From Lentisphaerae bacterium GWF2_49_21 (GTDB lineage Bacteria > Verrucomicrobiota > Lentisphaeria > Victivallales > GWF2-50-93), in assembly GCA_001804805.1 (NCBI GenBank), contig MHBH01000017.1:1-64000 (forward strand): a DNA stretch of 64,000 nucleotides, written 5' to 3'. Positions 6,920 to 15,231 of this stretch are shown here, one piece after another. How positions within the stretch are numbered: the stretch's first letter is position 1; every line of letters begins with the position of its first letter. The notes beneath the pieces were generated by a model. It was not told the DNA's origin, searched no databases, and was given only the letters and a program-made list of their open reading frames with translations. Position numbers and translations under genes: made by a program.

Positions 6920-8167
6920 ATGATTTTCAGATTCTGCCTATATGGATTCCTCAAGAACCAGCGGTATTTCGAACCGTTCATGATGCTGTTCCTCCTTGGC
7001 AATGGCAACTCCTTCGCCACGGTCGGAATCCTGGTCGGATTCCGCGAATTCTGCATCAACGCCACCAATATTCCGGCAGGAGCCATCGCTGATCTCTACG
7101 GACGGCGGCGTTGCATGATCTTTTCCTTTCTCGCCTACATGATCTCATTTATCATTTTTGGTTTCGCCGCCGACAAATTGCCATACCTTTTCGCAGCCGT
7201 GTTCTTCTTCGGCATAGGCGAAGCCTTCCGTGAAGGCACACACAAGTCGATGATCTTCACCTGGCTGCGCCTCAACAACCGCATCTCGGAGAAAACCAAG
7301 GTCTACGGAATCACCCGTTCCTGGTCGAAAATCGGATCGGCCGTCTCCATCCCCATCGCAACTGCAATCGCCTTGATAACCGACCAGCTCAATGTCCTCT
7401 TCTTCGCCGCCCTGATCCCATACACCATCGGATTCATATCGCTTTGCACATATCCAAAGGAACTCGATGGCAGTCCCGAATGCGGAGGCAGCATCAAAGG
7501 GGTTTTCATACACATGTGGCAGACGGTACGTGATTCCATCAAGCTCAAAGGACTCCGCCGTCTCATGACTGAATCGATGGGCTTTGAAGGCTTCTTCGAT
7601 GTGGTCAAGGATTATGTCCAGCCGATGCTCAAAACCATGGCCCTTGGCATACCGGTACTGCTGTCACTCAGCGACGACAGGCGTGGAATCGTTCTCATCG
7701 GCATAGCCTATATCATCTTCCATCTCGGTTCGGCCTGGTCGAGCCGGAAAGCGCATCAGCTCAGTGAGAAGTTCGGAGGAGAGGACCAGGCAAGCCGTTT
7801 TCTCTGGTGGTGCGTGGCCGGCATCTACCTGACGATGCTGCCATGTCTTGCCTGGGAATTCTACTATCCGGTGATCGGGATTTTCTTCATGCTATACATG
7901 ATGCAGAGCGCCTGGCGCCCGCTGATCATCAGCCGTTTCGACGCTTACTCACCCGACACCCATGGCACAAGCGTGCTGTCGGTGGAAAGCCAGGCCCAGA
8001 CCTTTGCCAAAATGATAATTGCCCCGCTATTGGGTTTGGCGATCGATCTGCTGTCAGGTACTGGTGGTGCAAGCAGCGGCAAGTTCTGGCCAATCGCAGC
8101 CGTAGGCATGGTTATCTCCACTTATATGGCGCTCAGCGCTCCCAAGCCTTCTGTCAAAACGAAATGA
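6920..8167 (+). CDS. Major facilitator superfamily transporter
   Basis: A 415-residue polytopic membrane protein with about eleven to twelve hydrophobic helices. The loop after helix 2 reads GAIADLYGRRRCM, the MFS signature between helices 2 and 3 (G-x-x-x-D-x-x-G-R-R). Helices at the end (SVESQAQTFAKMIIAPLLGLAIDLL) are also MFS-like. The subfamily resembles uncharacterised MFS exporters; the substrate cannot be predicted. It starts 61 bases after the sigma factor gene on the same strand with AGGA six bases before the ATG, so it may be co-transcribed with the sigma factor. Confidence 0.85.
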   Translation: MIFRFCLYGFLKNQRYFEPFMMLFLLGNGNSFATVGILVGFREFCINATNIPAGAIADLYGRRRCMIFSFLAYMISFIIFGFAADKLPYLFAAVFFFGIGEAFREGTHKSMIFTWLRLNNRISEKTKVYGITRSWSKIGSAVSIPIATAIALITDQLNVLFFAALIPYTIGFISLCTYPKELDGSPECGGSIKGVFIHMWQTVRDSIKLKGLRRLMTESMGFEGFFDVVKDYVQPMLKTMALGIPVLLSLSDDRRGIVLIGIAYIIFHLGSAWSSRKAHQLSEKFGGEDQASRFLWWCVAGIYLTMLPCLAWEFYYPVIGIFFMLYMMQSAWRPLIISRFDAYSPDTHGTSVLSVESQAQTFAKMIIAPLLGLAIDLLSGTGGASSGKFWPIAAVGMVISTYMALSAPKPSVKTK

Positions 8168-8182
8168 TGCTTGAGCAGGAAT

Positions 8183-8617
8183 TCACACCTGATAATCCGT
8201 GATGAAGATATCCTGAGAGTCCTTGTCGATGAATAGACGGAAATGCCCATTGGACTCTCCTTCAATTGTCCACACTTCATAGCTGTCCGCCGTATTTGGG
8301 ATGAACCATGAAGGCTTCTTGTCGAAAAAGTCCTTAAAGAGAAGGCTTGCTTCCTCCCCGGATACCTGTTTGAGTTTATTCCCATCAAAAAGCTGTTTCT
8401 TTAGAGCGTCATTCTTCTTGATATGGAAGTAATATGCGAACTCATAGGTGAAATGGGCCGACCTCCAATATTGCGAGTGGACAACGACCACATCCGTCGG
8501 TTTCGTGGATTTGAAAGCCCTTTCCCAGTTCCGCGAATCGTCAGACCACGTGCCTGACTTGTGGCATCCTGAGAGCATAAGTGCCACTGCAAGTATTAAT
8601 GCAAATCGCGTTTTCAT
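8183..8617 (-). CDS. Small lipoprotein of unknown function
   Basis: The chosen start (ATG at 8617) gives a 144-residue protein with a textbook lipoprotein signal: MKTRFALILAVALMLSGC, lipobox LSGC, acylated Cys18. Longer in-frame starts up to 8665 exist but would bury the signal peptide; AAGA lies six bases before the chosen ATG. The mature region holds a Trp/Tyr-rich block (VVVHSQYWRSAHFTYEFAYY) and ends in DSQDIFITDYQV. It is predicted to be membrane-anchored in the periplasm. It is convergent with the MFS gene, 15 bases apart. I do not recognise the family. Confidence 0.65.
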   Translation of the reverse strand: MKTRFALILAVALMLSGCHKSGTWSDDSRNWERAFKSTKPTDVVVVHSQYWRSAHFTYEFAYYFHIKKNDALKKQLFDGNKLKQVSGEEASLLFKDFFDKKPSWFIPNTADSYEVWTIEGESNGHFRLFIDKDSQDIFITDYQV

Positions 8618-8665
8618 GTGCATTCTTTGATTTTTGAGGTCTCTCTCTTTGAACTGATTGCTCAA

Positions 8666-8830
8666 GTTGGAGTATCACGTGACCACGTTGACACGTGACT
8701 CACGTGGCAAGCTTTCTGCGTCCGCCGTAGCTTCTTTGCGAAGGCGGAAGCTTGCGTAACCTGTTGTCGAAGATCCCGGCCCCAACGGGTGTCGGGAAAT
8801 ACCAAGACAAACTAAAGTTTGTACTCCAAC
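8666..8830. repeat. Family A inverted-repeat element carrying a nested 28-base hairpin module
   Basis: The outer ends match the family A copy at 2277-2344 (GTTGGAGTA ... GTTTGTACTCCAACGGGCAT), and flanking bases match too (CTGATTGCT before, AACCGTTAT after). The middle has been replaced by CACGTGA-type direct repeats (8674-8705) and by the dispersed module TCCGCCGTAGCTTCTTTGCG (with AAGGCGGA following, 8722-8749). It fills the gap between the lipoprotein start and the kinase stop. Confidence 0.65.
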
Positions 8831-8868
8831 GGGCATATTTTTACAATAACCGTTATTGAATTATGAAA

Positions 8869-9870
8869 TTAGCCCTCTTGTTTACATTTTTCCAGGAACT
8901 GTCCTATGTCGGTTTTCAGGTCAATGGCTTTTTTGTAAAATAGTGATCCGCTGTCGTCAAGAGCTTTGTCGATGATAGAGGTAAGCTCCTGAGGCACTGA
9001 GGGCTCCACGTTCAGGAGCGGAATTGGATTGTTTTTCAGTATGGCGTTGAAGGGATTCTTCTCAGTCTTACAGTCTCTCGGAGGCCTGGCTGTAAGGAGG
9101 AAGTAAAGGACAGCCGCTGCGCTCCAGACATCGACTTCTGGTTTCGAATACTTATAGTTGATGAGCTGCTGCCTGCTTATGAAGTCCAGAGAACCGCCGA
9201 CGGAGCCTGTCTGCGTGTATCCGGTTTTTCCTGCGAAACTGAAGTTCTTTGCAAGGCCGAAATCGGAAATCTTTATGATCAAGTCGTCGGCTTTCTGTCC
9301 ACTGCCTGCCACGGCGTAGTTTCCAGACGAAGCCGGGTCATCTGTCATCTGTCGTCTGATTTCAGGCTTGTTCTTGATCAGGATATTCTCCGGCTTGATG
9401 TCCCTGTGGATGAGGCCGATCCCCTTGCTGAAAGTTCCATCTGTCATCTTGATCTGCGGGATCTCGGCGTTGTGTGCGTAATGGAGGCCGTCGAGGACCT
9501 GCATGATGATCCTGCAGGCTTCGGCTGTGGAAGGCATTCTTTCACGGAGAAGGAAGTCGTTGAGGCTTCCGCCCTTGCAGTATTCCATCGTGAAATACCA
9601 GATGTCACGTGATTTTCCGTAGTCGATCACCTTGACGATGTTCGGGTGATTAAGCACACGGCTGTTGGCGATCTCGCGCTCAAACCGCTCCTCGGTCCTG
9701 CGGGAGCCGACAAGATCCGGAGAAAGTATCTTGAGCGCCTCAAGGGCAGCGTTTTTCTCGTTCCTAGCGAGATAGACGGTTCCGATCCCGCCTTTTCCGA
9801 TCAGGCGGACGATCGTATGCGAACCAAGCCGCGTACCGCTCATATCAAGATCTGACTTTGATACCTTCAC
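8869..9870 (-). CDS. Soluble Hanks-type Ser/Thr protein kinase
   Basis: A 333-residue protein made only of a kinase domain. All key elements are visible: glycine loop GKGGIGTVYLA (about residue 25), VAIK-type lysine in ALKIL, catalytic loop HRDIKPENILI (about 155), metal-binding DFGLA (about 205) and the C-lobe segment DVWSAAAVLYFLLTARPPR. Two insertions flank the catalytic loop, one before HRD (PQIKMTDGTFSKG) and one of about 25 residues before DFG. There is no transmembrane segment, so it should be cytosolic and able to phosphorylate Ser/Thr. It starts with GTG, with AAGGAG about ten bases upstream. It is divergent from another kinase gene across a short AT-rich spacer, suggesting joint control. 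Confidence 0.9.
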   Translation of the reverse strand: MKVSKSDLDMSGTRLGSHTIVRLIGKGGIGTVYLARNEKNAALEALKILSPDLVGSRRTEERFEREIANSRVLNHPNIVKVIDYGKSRDIWYFTMEYCKGGSLNDFLLRERMPSTAEACRIIMQVLDGLHYAHNAEIPQIKMTDGTFSKGIGLIHRDIKPENILIKNKPEIRRQMTDDPASSGNYAVAGSGQKADDLIIKISDFGLAKNFSFAGKTGYTQTGSVGGSLDFISRQQLINYKYSKPEVDVWSAAAVLYFLLTARPPRDCKTEKNPFNAILKNNPIPLLNVEPSVPQELTSIIDKALDDSGSLFYKKAIDLKTDIGQFLEKCKQEG

Positions 9871-9976
9871 AGACAGAAATCTCCTTTGTCGTAATATATT
9901 CCAAGAATGGATATATTATAAAGTTCTTATAACAAAATGTGTGTATATTGCGTATTATATATGGAGAAACATAAAT

Positions 9977-9995
9977 GTCCCGGATAGGCCGGGAC
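9977..9995 (+). promoter_or_regulatory. Stem-loop in the leader of the zinc-ribbon kinase gene
   Basis: A perfect 7-base GC-rich stem (GTCCCGG, loop ATAGG, CCGGGAC) lies 23 bases before the chosen start codon, in an otherwise AT-rich divergent intergenic region. It has no U-tract, so it is more likely a leader structure or protein site than a terminator. Confidence 0.4.
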
Positions 9996-10018
9996 GGATG
10001 ATTGGACGAGGAATGCTT

Positions 10019-11701
10019 ATGCCGGAAATTAAATTCAGCTGTATGAAATGTGGCTCAGAGATAGAGGCCGAAACCACTCTGGCGGGCAAGGTCATGCAGT
10101 GTCCCCGGTGTCACAATGCCCTGAAGGTGCCCGACGAGTGCATGGTGCCCGGGATGGTACTCGGTGGCTACACTCTGGAGAAGATGCTGGGGCAGGGCGG
10201 TATGGGCGAGGTATGGCTTGCAACTCAGACCTCCATGGGAAGGAAGGTCGCCCTGAAGATCCTCAATCCCTCCCTTTCAAAGGACAAGGAATTCATCAAA
10301 AGGTTTACCAATGAGATGAAAATGGTCGGAATGCTCGACCATCAGGGAATAGTCTCCGCCTACGAAGCCGGAAATGCCAATGGATTTTATTTTTTGGCAA
10401 CCTCCTATGTGGACGGAGAGACCATTGCAAGCATGCTGGAATCCGGAAAAGTCTTCAAGGAAAAAGAAGCGCTTGAAGTCGTCAAGAAGGTTGCAGAGGC
10501 ATTGAAGTACGCCTGGGACAAGTATCAAATACTGCACAGGGACATAAAACCCGCCAACATCATGATCGAAAAGGGCGGCGAAGTGAAGCTCATGGACATG
10601 GGCATATCGAAAAGCCTCAAGGAGGACGTCTCGATCACCATGACGGGAATAATTGTCGGCACCCCATACTATATGAGCCCGGAACAGGCGAAGGCTGAAA
10701 GGGATATCGACCAGCGCGCCGACATCTACTCCCTTGGTGCAACTCTCTATCATATGCTGACTGGACGTCTCCCATATGATGCCACAAGCGCGATGGCGAT
10801 CCTGGCCCGGGTGATTTCCGAACAGGCGACTTTGGTAAGGAAACTGAACAGCAACGTGTCGCCGGAATGTGAAATGCTTATCGGAAAGATGATGTCCAAG
10901 GACAAGAACCAGCGGCAGGCCAGCTGGCAGGAAGTTATTGATGACATTGAAGAAACTATTGAGAACGACAATCTGGCTGCGCCGATAATTCCAGAAGTCC
11001 CTGAAAATATTCCGATGAAGTCGGACTGGCTGATGAAAGCCGGCGTAATTCTGATTATCGCTTGTTTTGTCATAGTCAGTATTGCCCTGATAAAGAGGGG
11101 TGAAAACAGAAGGGCGGCATCGTCGGACATTGAAGTGAAAGATGACGCGCCTGGAGTTGACAGTGAGAAAAAGACTGACAGTGCACCTGTGGTGAAATCA
11201 AAAGGTCCACCAAGGGTTATCTCCTCCCGTGCACAGCCTTCTGTCCAGGAACAACCAGCTGATGTCGTCAAAGAGCCCAAGTCGCCTGCGGTTGAGATTC
11301 CGGATACGTCAAGAAAAGAACCCGGAAAGGGCGCTACTATACTGAGTGAATTGGCTGACCGGGGACTTGTTCTCAGCGAAAAGGAAATAGAGAAGGTCGC
11401 TCCGATTTTAAAGGACTATTACAGGGATCTTGCACAGCTGAAGGAAAACAGGTCCGCAACGTTTGTCGAAAAGAGGGACAAGATCAAGGCAATTGTATAC
11501 GATACGAAAAAGAAGGTCGAATCCAAATTGTCCAAGGAAAGGGCTGCCATACTTATGAAATATCTTGACGATGAGAGATACCAGAAGGTGCATGACATCC
11601 TCGCACCAGCTCAGATGAACCAGCGGCGTCTGCATCAGCGCACGGACACGCCTCCAGCTCATGCTACAATGCCAGCCCCAGCCAGCACTCATGGCAAATG
11701 A
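10019..11701 (+). CDS. Membrane-anchored Ser/Thr protein kinase with N-terminal zinc ribbon
   Basis: The predicted 560-residue protein has four parts. Residues 6-33 form a zinc ribbon (Cys8, Cys11, Cys28, Cys31). A kinase domain follows (about 45-305) with glycine loop GQGGMGEVWLA, ALKIL, HRDIKPANIMI and activation segment VGTPYYMSPEQA. One helix near residues 345-368 (AGVILIIACFVIVSIALI) crosses the membrane. The C-terminal region is helical and basic. The metal-binding motif is DMG instead of DFG, a tolerated but uncommon variant. ATG 10019 is chosen because GAGGA lies six bases upstream and the ribbon begins at once; an upstream start at 9941 has no such site. Zinc ribbon plus kinase plus membrane helix is common in the PVC group. 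The C-terminal tail should face the periplasm and may sense envelope state. Confidence 0.88.
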   Translation: MPEIKFSCMKCGSEIEAETTLAGKVMQCPRCHNALKVPDECMVPGMVLGGYTLEKMLGQGGMGEVWLATQTSMGRKVALKILNPSLSKDKEFIKRFTNEMKMVGMLDHQGIVSAYEAGNANGFYFLATSYVDGETIASMLESGKVFKEKEALEVVKKVAEALKYAWDKYQILHRDIKPANIMIEKGGEVKLMDMGISKSLKEDVSITMTGIIVGTPYYMSPEQAKAERDIDQRADIYSLGATLYHMLTGRLPYDATSAMAILARVISEQATLVRKLNSNVSPECEMLIGKMMSKDKNQRQASWQEVIDDIEETIENDNLAAPIIPEVPENIPMKSDWLMKAGVILIIACFVIVSIALIKRGENRRAASSDIEVKDDAPGVDSEKKTDSAPVVKSKGPPRVISSRAQPSVQEQPADVVKEPKSPAVEIPDTSRKEPGKGATILSELADRGLVLSEKEIEKVAPILKDYYRDLAQLKENRSATFVEKRDKIKAIVYDTKKKVESKLSKERAAILMKYLDDERYQKVHDILAPAQMNQRRLHQRTDTPPAHATMPAPASTHGK

Positions 11702-11724
11702 GGGCGTTTTCGCTTGTAGTAGCG

Positions 11725-12132
11725 CATGTTTGCGCGTTAAGTAGGTACGTGCTTCCCGTGTCCGCCATAGCTTCTTTGCGACGGCGGAAGCATGTACCAT
11801 CTTAAAGTCTAAGAATGGGACAGGCTAAAGCTCGTCCCTACTTTAAGAACGCTCGAACACGAGCTATCCGCCTTCGCCAAGATGCTACGGCGAGACAAGC
11901 TTCTTTGAAACTTGCCTCTGAAGTAGGTCGGGCTTTCCAGCCCGACAAGATGGCGGCCAGGAATGACCGCCCTACTTAAGCGGTAAAAGTTTCTTATTGA
12001 TAAAACTGCGGCCACCGCTGTAGGCCGCTACGAACAGATATCCTAAGTCCGACAACCTCAGTACAGGTCTCGCCTGTGATTAGAAAGGTTGCGCTAGGCA
12101 AGAGAAGACACAGGCAGGATGCCTGTGTTACA
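11725..12132. repeat. Composite of dispersed inverted repeats (families C, D and 28-base module)
   Basis: This stretch has no supported gene. It contains two copies of the 28-base hairpin module (TCCGCCATAGCTTCTTTGCG at about 11761, and its inverse CCGCCTTCGCCAAGATGCTA at about 11870), a family C core (AATGGGACAGGCTAAAGCTC then GTCCCTACTTTAAGAACGCT), and a family D palindrome ACACAGGCAGGATGCCTGTG at 12109-12128. The repeats overlap and invert one another, showing insertion into insertion. Confidence 0.6.
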
Positions 12133-12145
12133 TTGCCGACTTACT

Positions 12146-12330
12146 AATAGTCTCATAATAGAATGGAGTTTCAAAATAACGGAGGGCGGACCACGCCTAA
12201 GCGTGGTAAACTTTCCAGCGTGCCTTGCCGTAGCTTCCCAGCGAAGGCAGGTCCGCCAACTCGCGGGTTGGAAAACCCGCGCTCCTTTGAAGAGGAAATG
12301 CCTCGAAATTATTCTGAGACGACTAGTATA
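12146..12330. repeat. MITE-like inverted-repeat element, family B
   Basis: The ends are near-complementary: TAATAGTCTCATAATAG on the left and ATTCTGAGACGACTAGTA on the right. The interior matches the copy at 30460-30588 almost throughout (GAATGGAGTTTCAAAATAAC then GGAGGGCGGAC; and CTCCTTTGAAGAGGAAAT). This copy is longer because it also holds the 28-base module (CCGTAGCTTCCCAGCGAAGG). A hairpin GCGGGTTGG-AAAACCCGCG lies inside both copies. It ends about 25 bases before the TPR gene stop. Confidence 0.65.
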
Positions 12331-12355
12331 ATAATGAATTACCGGCCCTCAATGG

Positions 12356-14776
12356 TCACTTCAGTTTTTCGGCGAGTTTCTTTACTTTCTCGTCCTTGAG
12401 GAGTTCGGGGAAGCGCTTTTTAAGTTCTCCGAAGGTGGTCCTGGCTTCATCGAGCTTTTTCTGCCGGATGGAGATATCTATGCTCAGGATCATCGCCTGC
12501 TGTGAAAGAATGGGATCGTCGGAGAGGATGAACACCGACATCGCATAGCGGTTGGCCCTGACAAGGTCGTCCTTGTTATCCGAGAGTATCCGTGCAAGTC
12601 CGAGTCTTGCCCTGGCGGAGGCCGTCTTGCTCACCGACATCTCTATGCATTTTTCAAATACGAGGACGGCTTCATCCTTCTCTCCTTTGTTCAGGAGCGT
12701 CATCCCGAGATATGAAAGAAGCTCGGACTGGAGGTCCTTGTTTTGAGTGACTATTTTTTCGGCGTCACGGAAACTCTTGAGCGTCTTGTTCATGTCGCCC
12801 TTCTTCTCGGTGAGAAGCCCGATTGCAATAAGGCCTCTGAGCTTGTTGTCGGGATCAGGATTTTTCACGAGTGCTTCGTAGCATTTGGCGGCAGCGTCGC
12901 TTTTTCCTGCTTCGGAGAACTGGTTCCCCGTTAGGAGGAGGAGGTCTGGATTCAAAGAGGAAAGCCTGTCGCCGTCTGATGCGAAGTCCGCAAAAAGTAT
13001 TTCAGCCTCCGGTGTGATCTTTTCAGAGACGATGGACCAGAGGAGATATTCCCGGGCGAGGGAGACGAGTGCGGGATCATATGCGTTGTCATTGGAAATC
13101 CTGCGGAATCCTTCCGCCGCCTTGCTGAAACCGCCTTTCATGAAATCAATATATGAGAGGTAGAAAACAGCATTGCCATGGATGTCCTTGTTGGAGCTTT
13201 GCTCCTTTTCAAGCTTGATGAGGATTTCGCGGGGCTCTTCCGAATCAGGTTTTTCGTAGAGTGTAAGTACTGCGATCCTGAGCAGGGCTTCCGGCTGGAG
13301 CTTTGAGGCAGGGAAGTCGTCGGCAAGTTTACGGTAGAATTCCAGAGCCTCCTTGTCATTTTTCGATGTCTCATGGCATTTTGCAATTCCGAAAAGGCAA
13401 TCCGGCTTGAGGTCTTCCGGGCAGTCGCCCAGGATATCCTTGTATAGGGAAAGTGAACTGTCGATCTGGGAAAGGTTCGCATAAGTGGAGGCGAGTGCGA
13501 GCCTCAGTATGGCCCTTTCCCTGACGTCACGGGCTGAATTGATGGCTTCCTTGAGGAGCAGGGTCTTGTCATGAGGCGTACCGAGAACCCTGATCAGATT
13601 ATTTGAGATTTCAAGTTTTGCATCGATCGACAGCTTGGGATTCTTGAAGAAGTCGTTCGCCTCCTTTACTGCGTCCTGCAGCCTCGACTTGTTTATGAGG
13701 CACTGAACCGACATCGATGCTGATTTGGAAAAATATCCGGGGCTGGACTTAGGTGAAACTATGATTGATGAGAGGGTTTTGCGGGCTTCAGGAAAAAGCC
13801 CCTGTTCCATCTGTGTTGAGGCCTTGATGAAATAGAGTTTTTCAGACTGGGCGTCGATGTCTGCGCTCCTGCCGATCTCCATGTCAATCTCCCTTGTGAG
13901 TCTCGTGTATTCCTTTGCAAGGAAAAGAGATTCGAATTTCCTGAAGAAGGCTTCCCGTCCGAGTGCGGTATCCGGGAACTGGAGCAGTATCTGTTCATAT
14001 GTTTCAGCCGCTTCGAGATGGTGTCCCTTCCTGGATTTGACACCTGCCAGGTAATTGAGCGCGGCGCACATGATCTCTGTAGGTGTTTCCTGGCCGTCGA
14101 TGAGGGATCTTACAAGCTTCATGGCCTCGCCGCCTTCATTCTCCTTGTCGAGTATTGACGCAAGTTCGAGCCTGGCATAGGAGGGATAGATGTCTGTCTT
14201 CGAAGACGGCTTTACTGAAGCCAGTCCTGTGAATTCATTTTTCGCCTTGATGGAATTTCCGAGTTCGGCATGGAACTTCCCGAGGTTGTATGAAGCCGCA
14301 TGCTTGACTGGAGCGGCGGTGTCTCCGGAGGCTTTTATCTCCTCGAGCGACGAGAAGGCTGATTTTCTGTTGGTCTCATTGCCTGTCTTGAACAGGGCGA
14401 CTGCGTAGTTCACCTTTACGGCGGTTGCGGTCTTGAGGTCTGAGAATTTCTTGAAGAAGAGCTGGTAGTTGGATATGGCCTGTGGCAGGTCGCCGGAAGC
14501 GGAATATGCGTCGGCCATCTGTGACAGTGCGTCGGCGATCAGCGGATCGTCCGGGAACTTGTCGATTATTTTCCTGTATTCCTCTATGGCGAGCTGGTAA
14601 TGTCCCCTTCTGGAAAGTCCGTCTGCGAGCCGGAGCTGTTCATCTATGAAAAGCTTCTTTTTGTCATCAGTCACATCCTGTGCTGAAAAGAGGCTGGTGC
14701 TGATCAAAAAGGAAATAAGGAAAAAGGGAAAAAGGGAAAAGTGACAGAAGAATTGCGGGATCCGCGTGGCGGGCAT
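12356..14776 (-). CDS. Exported TPR-repeat protein of an ExbB-ExbD system
   Basis: With ATG 14776 as the start, just after the exbD stop and with GGAG about ten bases upstream, the protein has 806 residues. It begins with a long hydrophobic signal (FSLFPFFLISFLISTSLFSA). The rest is a solenoid of tetratricopeptide repeats, recognisable as pairs such as YQLAIEEYRKIIDKFPDDPL, LPQAISNYQLFFKKF and DKEALEFYRKLADDFPASKL, up to the C-terminus. TPR solenoids bind other proteins. In many PVC and delta-type genomes a large periplasmic TPR protein is encoded with exbB and exbD and is thought to couple proton-driven motion to an envelope task. That coupling is an inference here. An older start at 14854 would lie inside exbD. 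Confidence 0.85.
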   Translation of the reverse strand: MPATRIPQFFCHFSLFPFFLISFLISTSLFSAQDVTDDKKKLFIDEQLRLADGLSRRGHYQLAIEEYRKIIDKFPDDPLIADALSQMADAYSASGDLPQAISNYQLFFKKFSDLKTATAVKVNYAVALFKTGNETNRKSAFSSLEEIKASGDTAAPVKHAASYNLGKFHAELGNSIKAKNEFTGLASVKPSSKTDIYPSYARLELASILDKENEGGEAMKLVRSLIDGQETPTEIMCAALNYLAGVKSRKGHHLEAAETYEQILLQFPDTALGREAFFRKFESLFLAKEYTRLTREIDMEIGRSADIDAQSEKLYFIKASTQMEQGLFPEARKTLSSIIVSPKSSPGYFSKSASMSVQCLINKSRLQDAVKEANDFFKNPKLSIDAKLEISNNLIRVLGTPHDKTLLLKEAINSARDVRERAILRLALASTYANLSQIDSSLSLYKDILGDCPEDLKPDCLFGIAKCHETSKNDKEALEFYRKLADDFPASKLQPEALLRIAVLTLYEKPDSEEPREILIKLEKEQSSNKDIHGNAVFYLSYIDFMKGGFSKAAEGFRRISNDNAYDPALVSLAREYLLWSIVSEKITPEAEILFADFASDGDRLSSLNPDLLLLTGNQFSEAGKSDAAAKCYEALVKNPDPDNKLRGLIAIGLLTEKKGDMNKTLKSFRDAEKIVTQNKDLQSELLSYLGMTLLNKGEKDEAVLVFEKCIEMSVSKTASARARLGLARILSDNKDDLVRANRYAMSVFILSDDPILSQQAMILSIDISIRQKKLDEARTTFGELKKRFPELLKDEKVKKLAEKLK

Positions 14777-14778
14777 GT

Positions 14779-15213
14779 TCACTTTACTCCGGGATTTGGT
14801 AATTTTTCCGGAAGCGTCGCGAAAGAGACGTTTCCGATGTCCACGTTCCTGCATATGTCCAGGACTGTGATGATTTTCTCATAGGGGGTGTTCCTGTCAC
14901 CCCTGATGATCACTGGCTGGCCGGGATACATCTTGGCCTGTTCGCCGAGGAGTCCGCCCAGCCTGTCGGCTGAATATTCGATGGAGTTCAGGTAGATACG
15001 GCCCGAGGAGTCGATATTTATGACGATTTCAAGCGGGAACTTCGGGGACATGTCTCCGGACTTGGACGTGGGGATGCTTATACCGAGTTTCATCTCCCAT
15101 TCCGCGTATATCGACGAGGAGATGAAGAACAGAAGTATCAGGAAGGCGATATCGACCATCGGGGCTATCTGGAATCCGATGCCTGTCTCCCTGCAATGTC
15201 TTTTAAAATTCAT
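14779..15213 (-). CDS. exbD: ExbD/TolR-family proton channel subunit
   Basis: A 144-residue protein with the ExbD/TolR layout: a short cytoplasmic N-terminus, one helix beginning IAPMVDIAFLILLFFISSS (with the conserved proton-carrying Asp at about residue 21), and a periplasmic domain ending in GDRNTPYEKIITVLDICRN, the typical ExbD C-terminal fold. With the upstream ExbB it forms an inner-membrane channel that uses the proton gradient to drive a periplasmic partner. It follows the exbB-like gene by 18 bases and precedes the TPR gene by 2. Whether it serves TonB-like transport or a Tol-like role cannot be decided from sequence; no TonB or TolA gene is present. Confidence 0.9.
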   Translation of the reverse strand: MNFKRHCRETGIGFQIAPMVDIAFLILLFFISSSIYAEWEMKLGISIPTSKSGDMSPKFPLEIVINIDSSGRIYLNSIEYSADRLGGLLGEQAKMYPGQPVIIRGDRNTPYEKIITVLDICRNVDIGNVSFATLPEKLPNPGVK

Positions 15214-15231
15214 ACTGGCAGCTCCGAGTTT

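Noticed and set aside
11702-12355. Degraded genes or an insertion sequence in the 650-base gap
   Set aside because: Only inverted repeats are found; no frame has a transposase motif and the short frames simply read through repeats.
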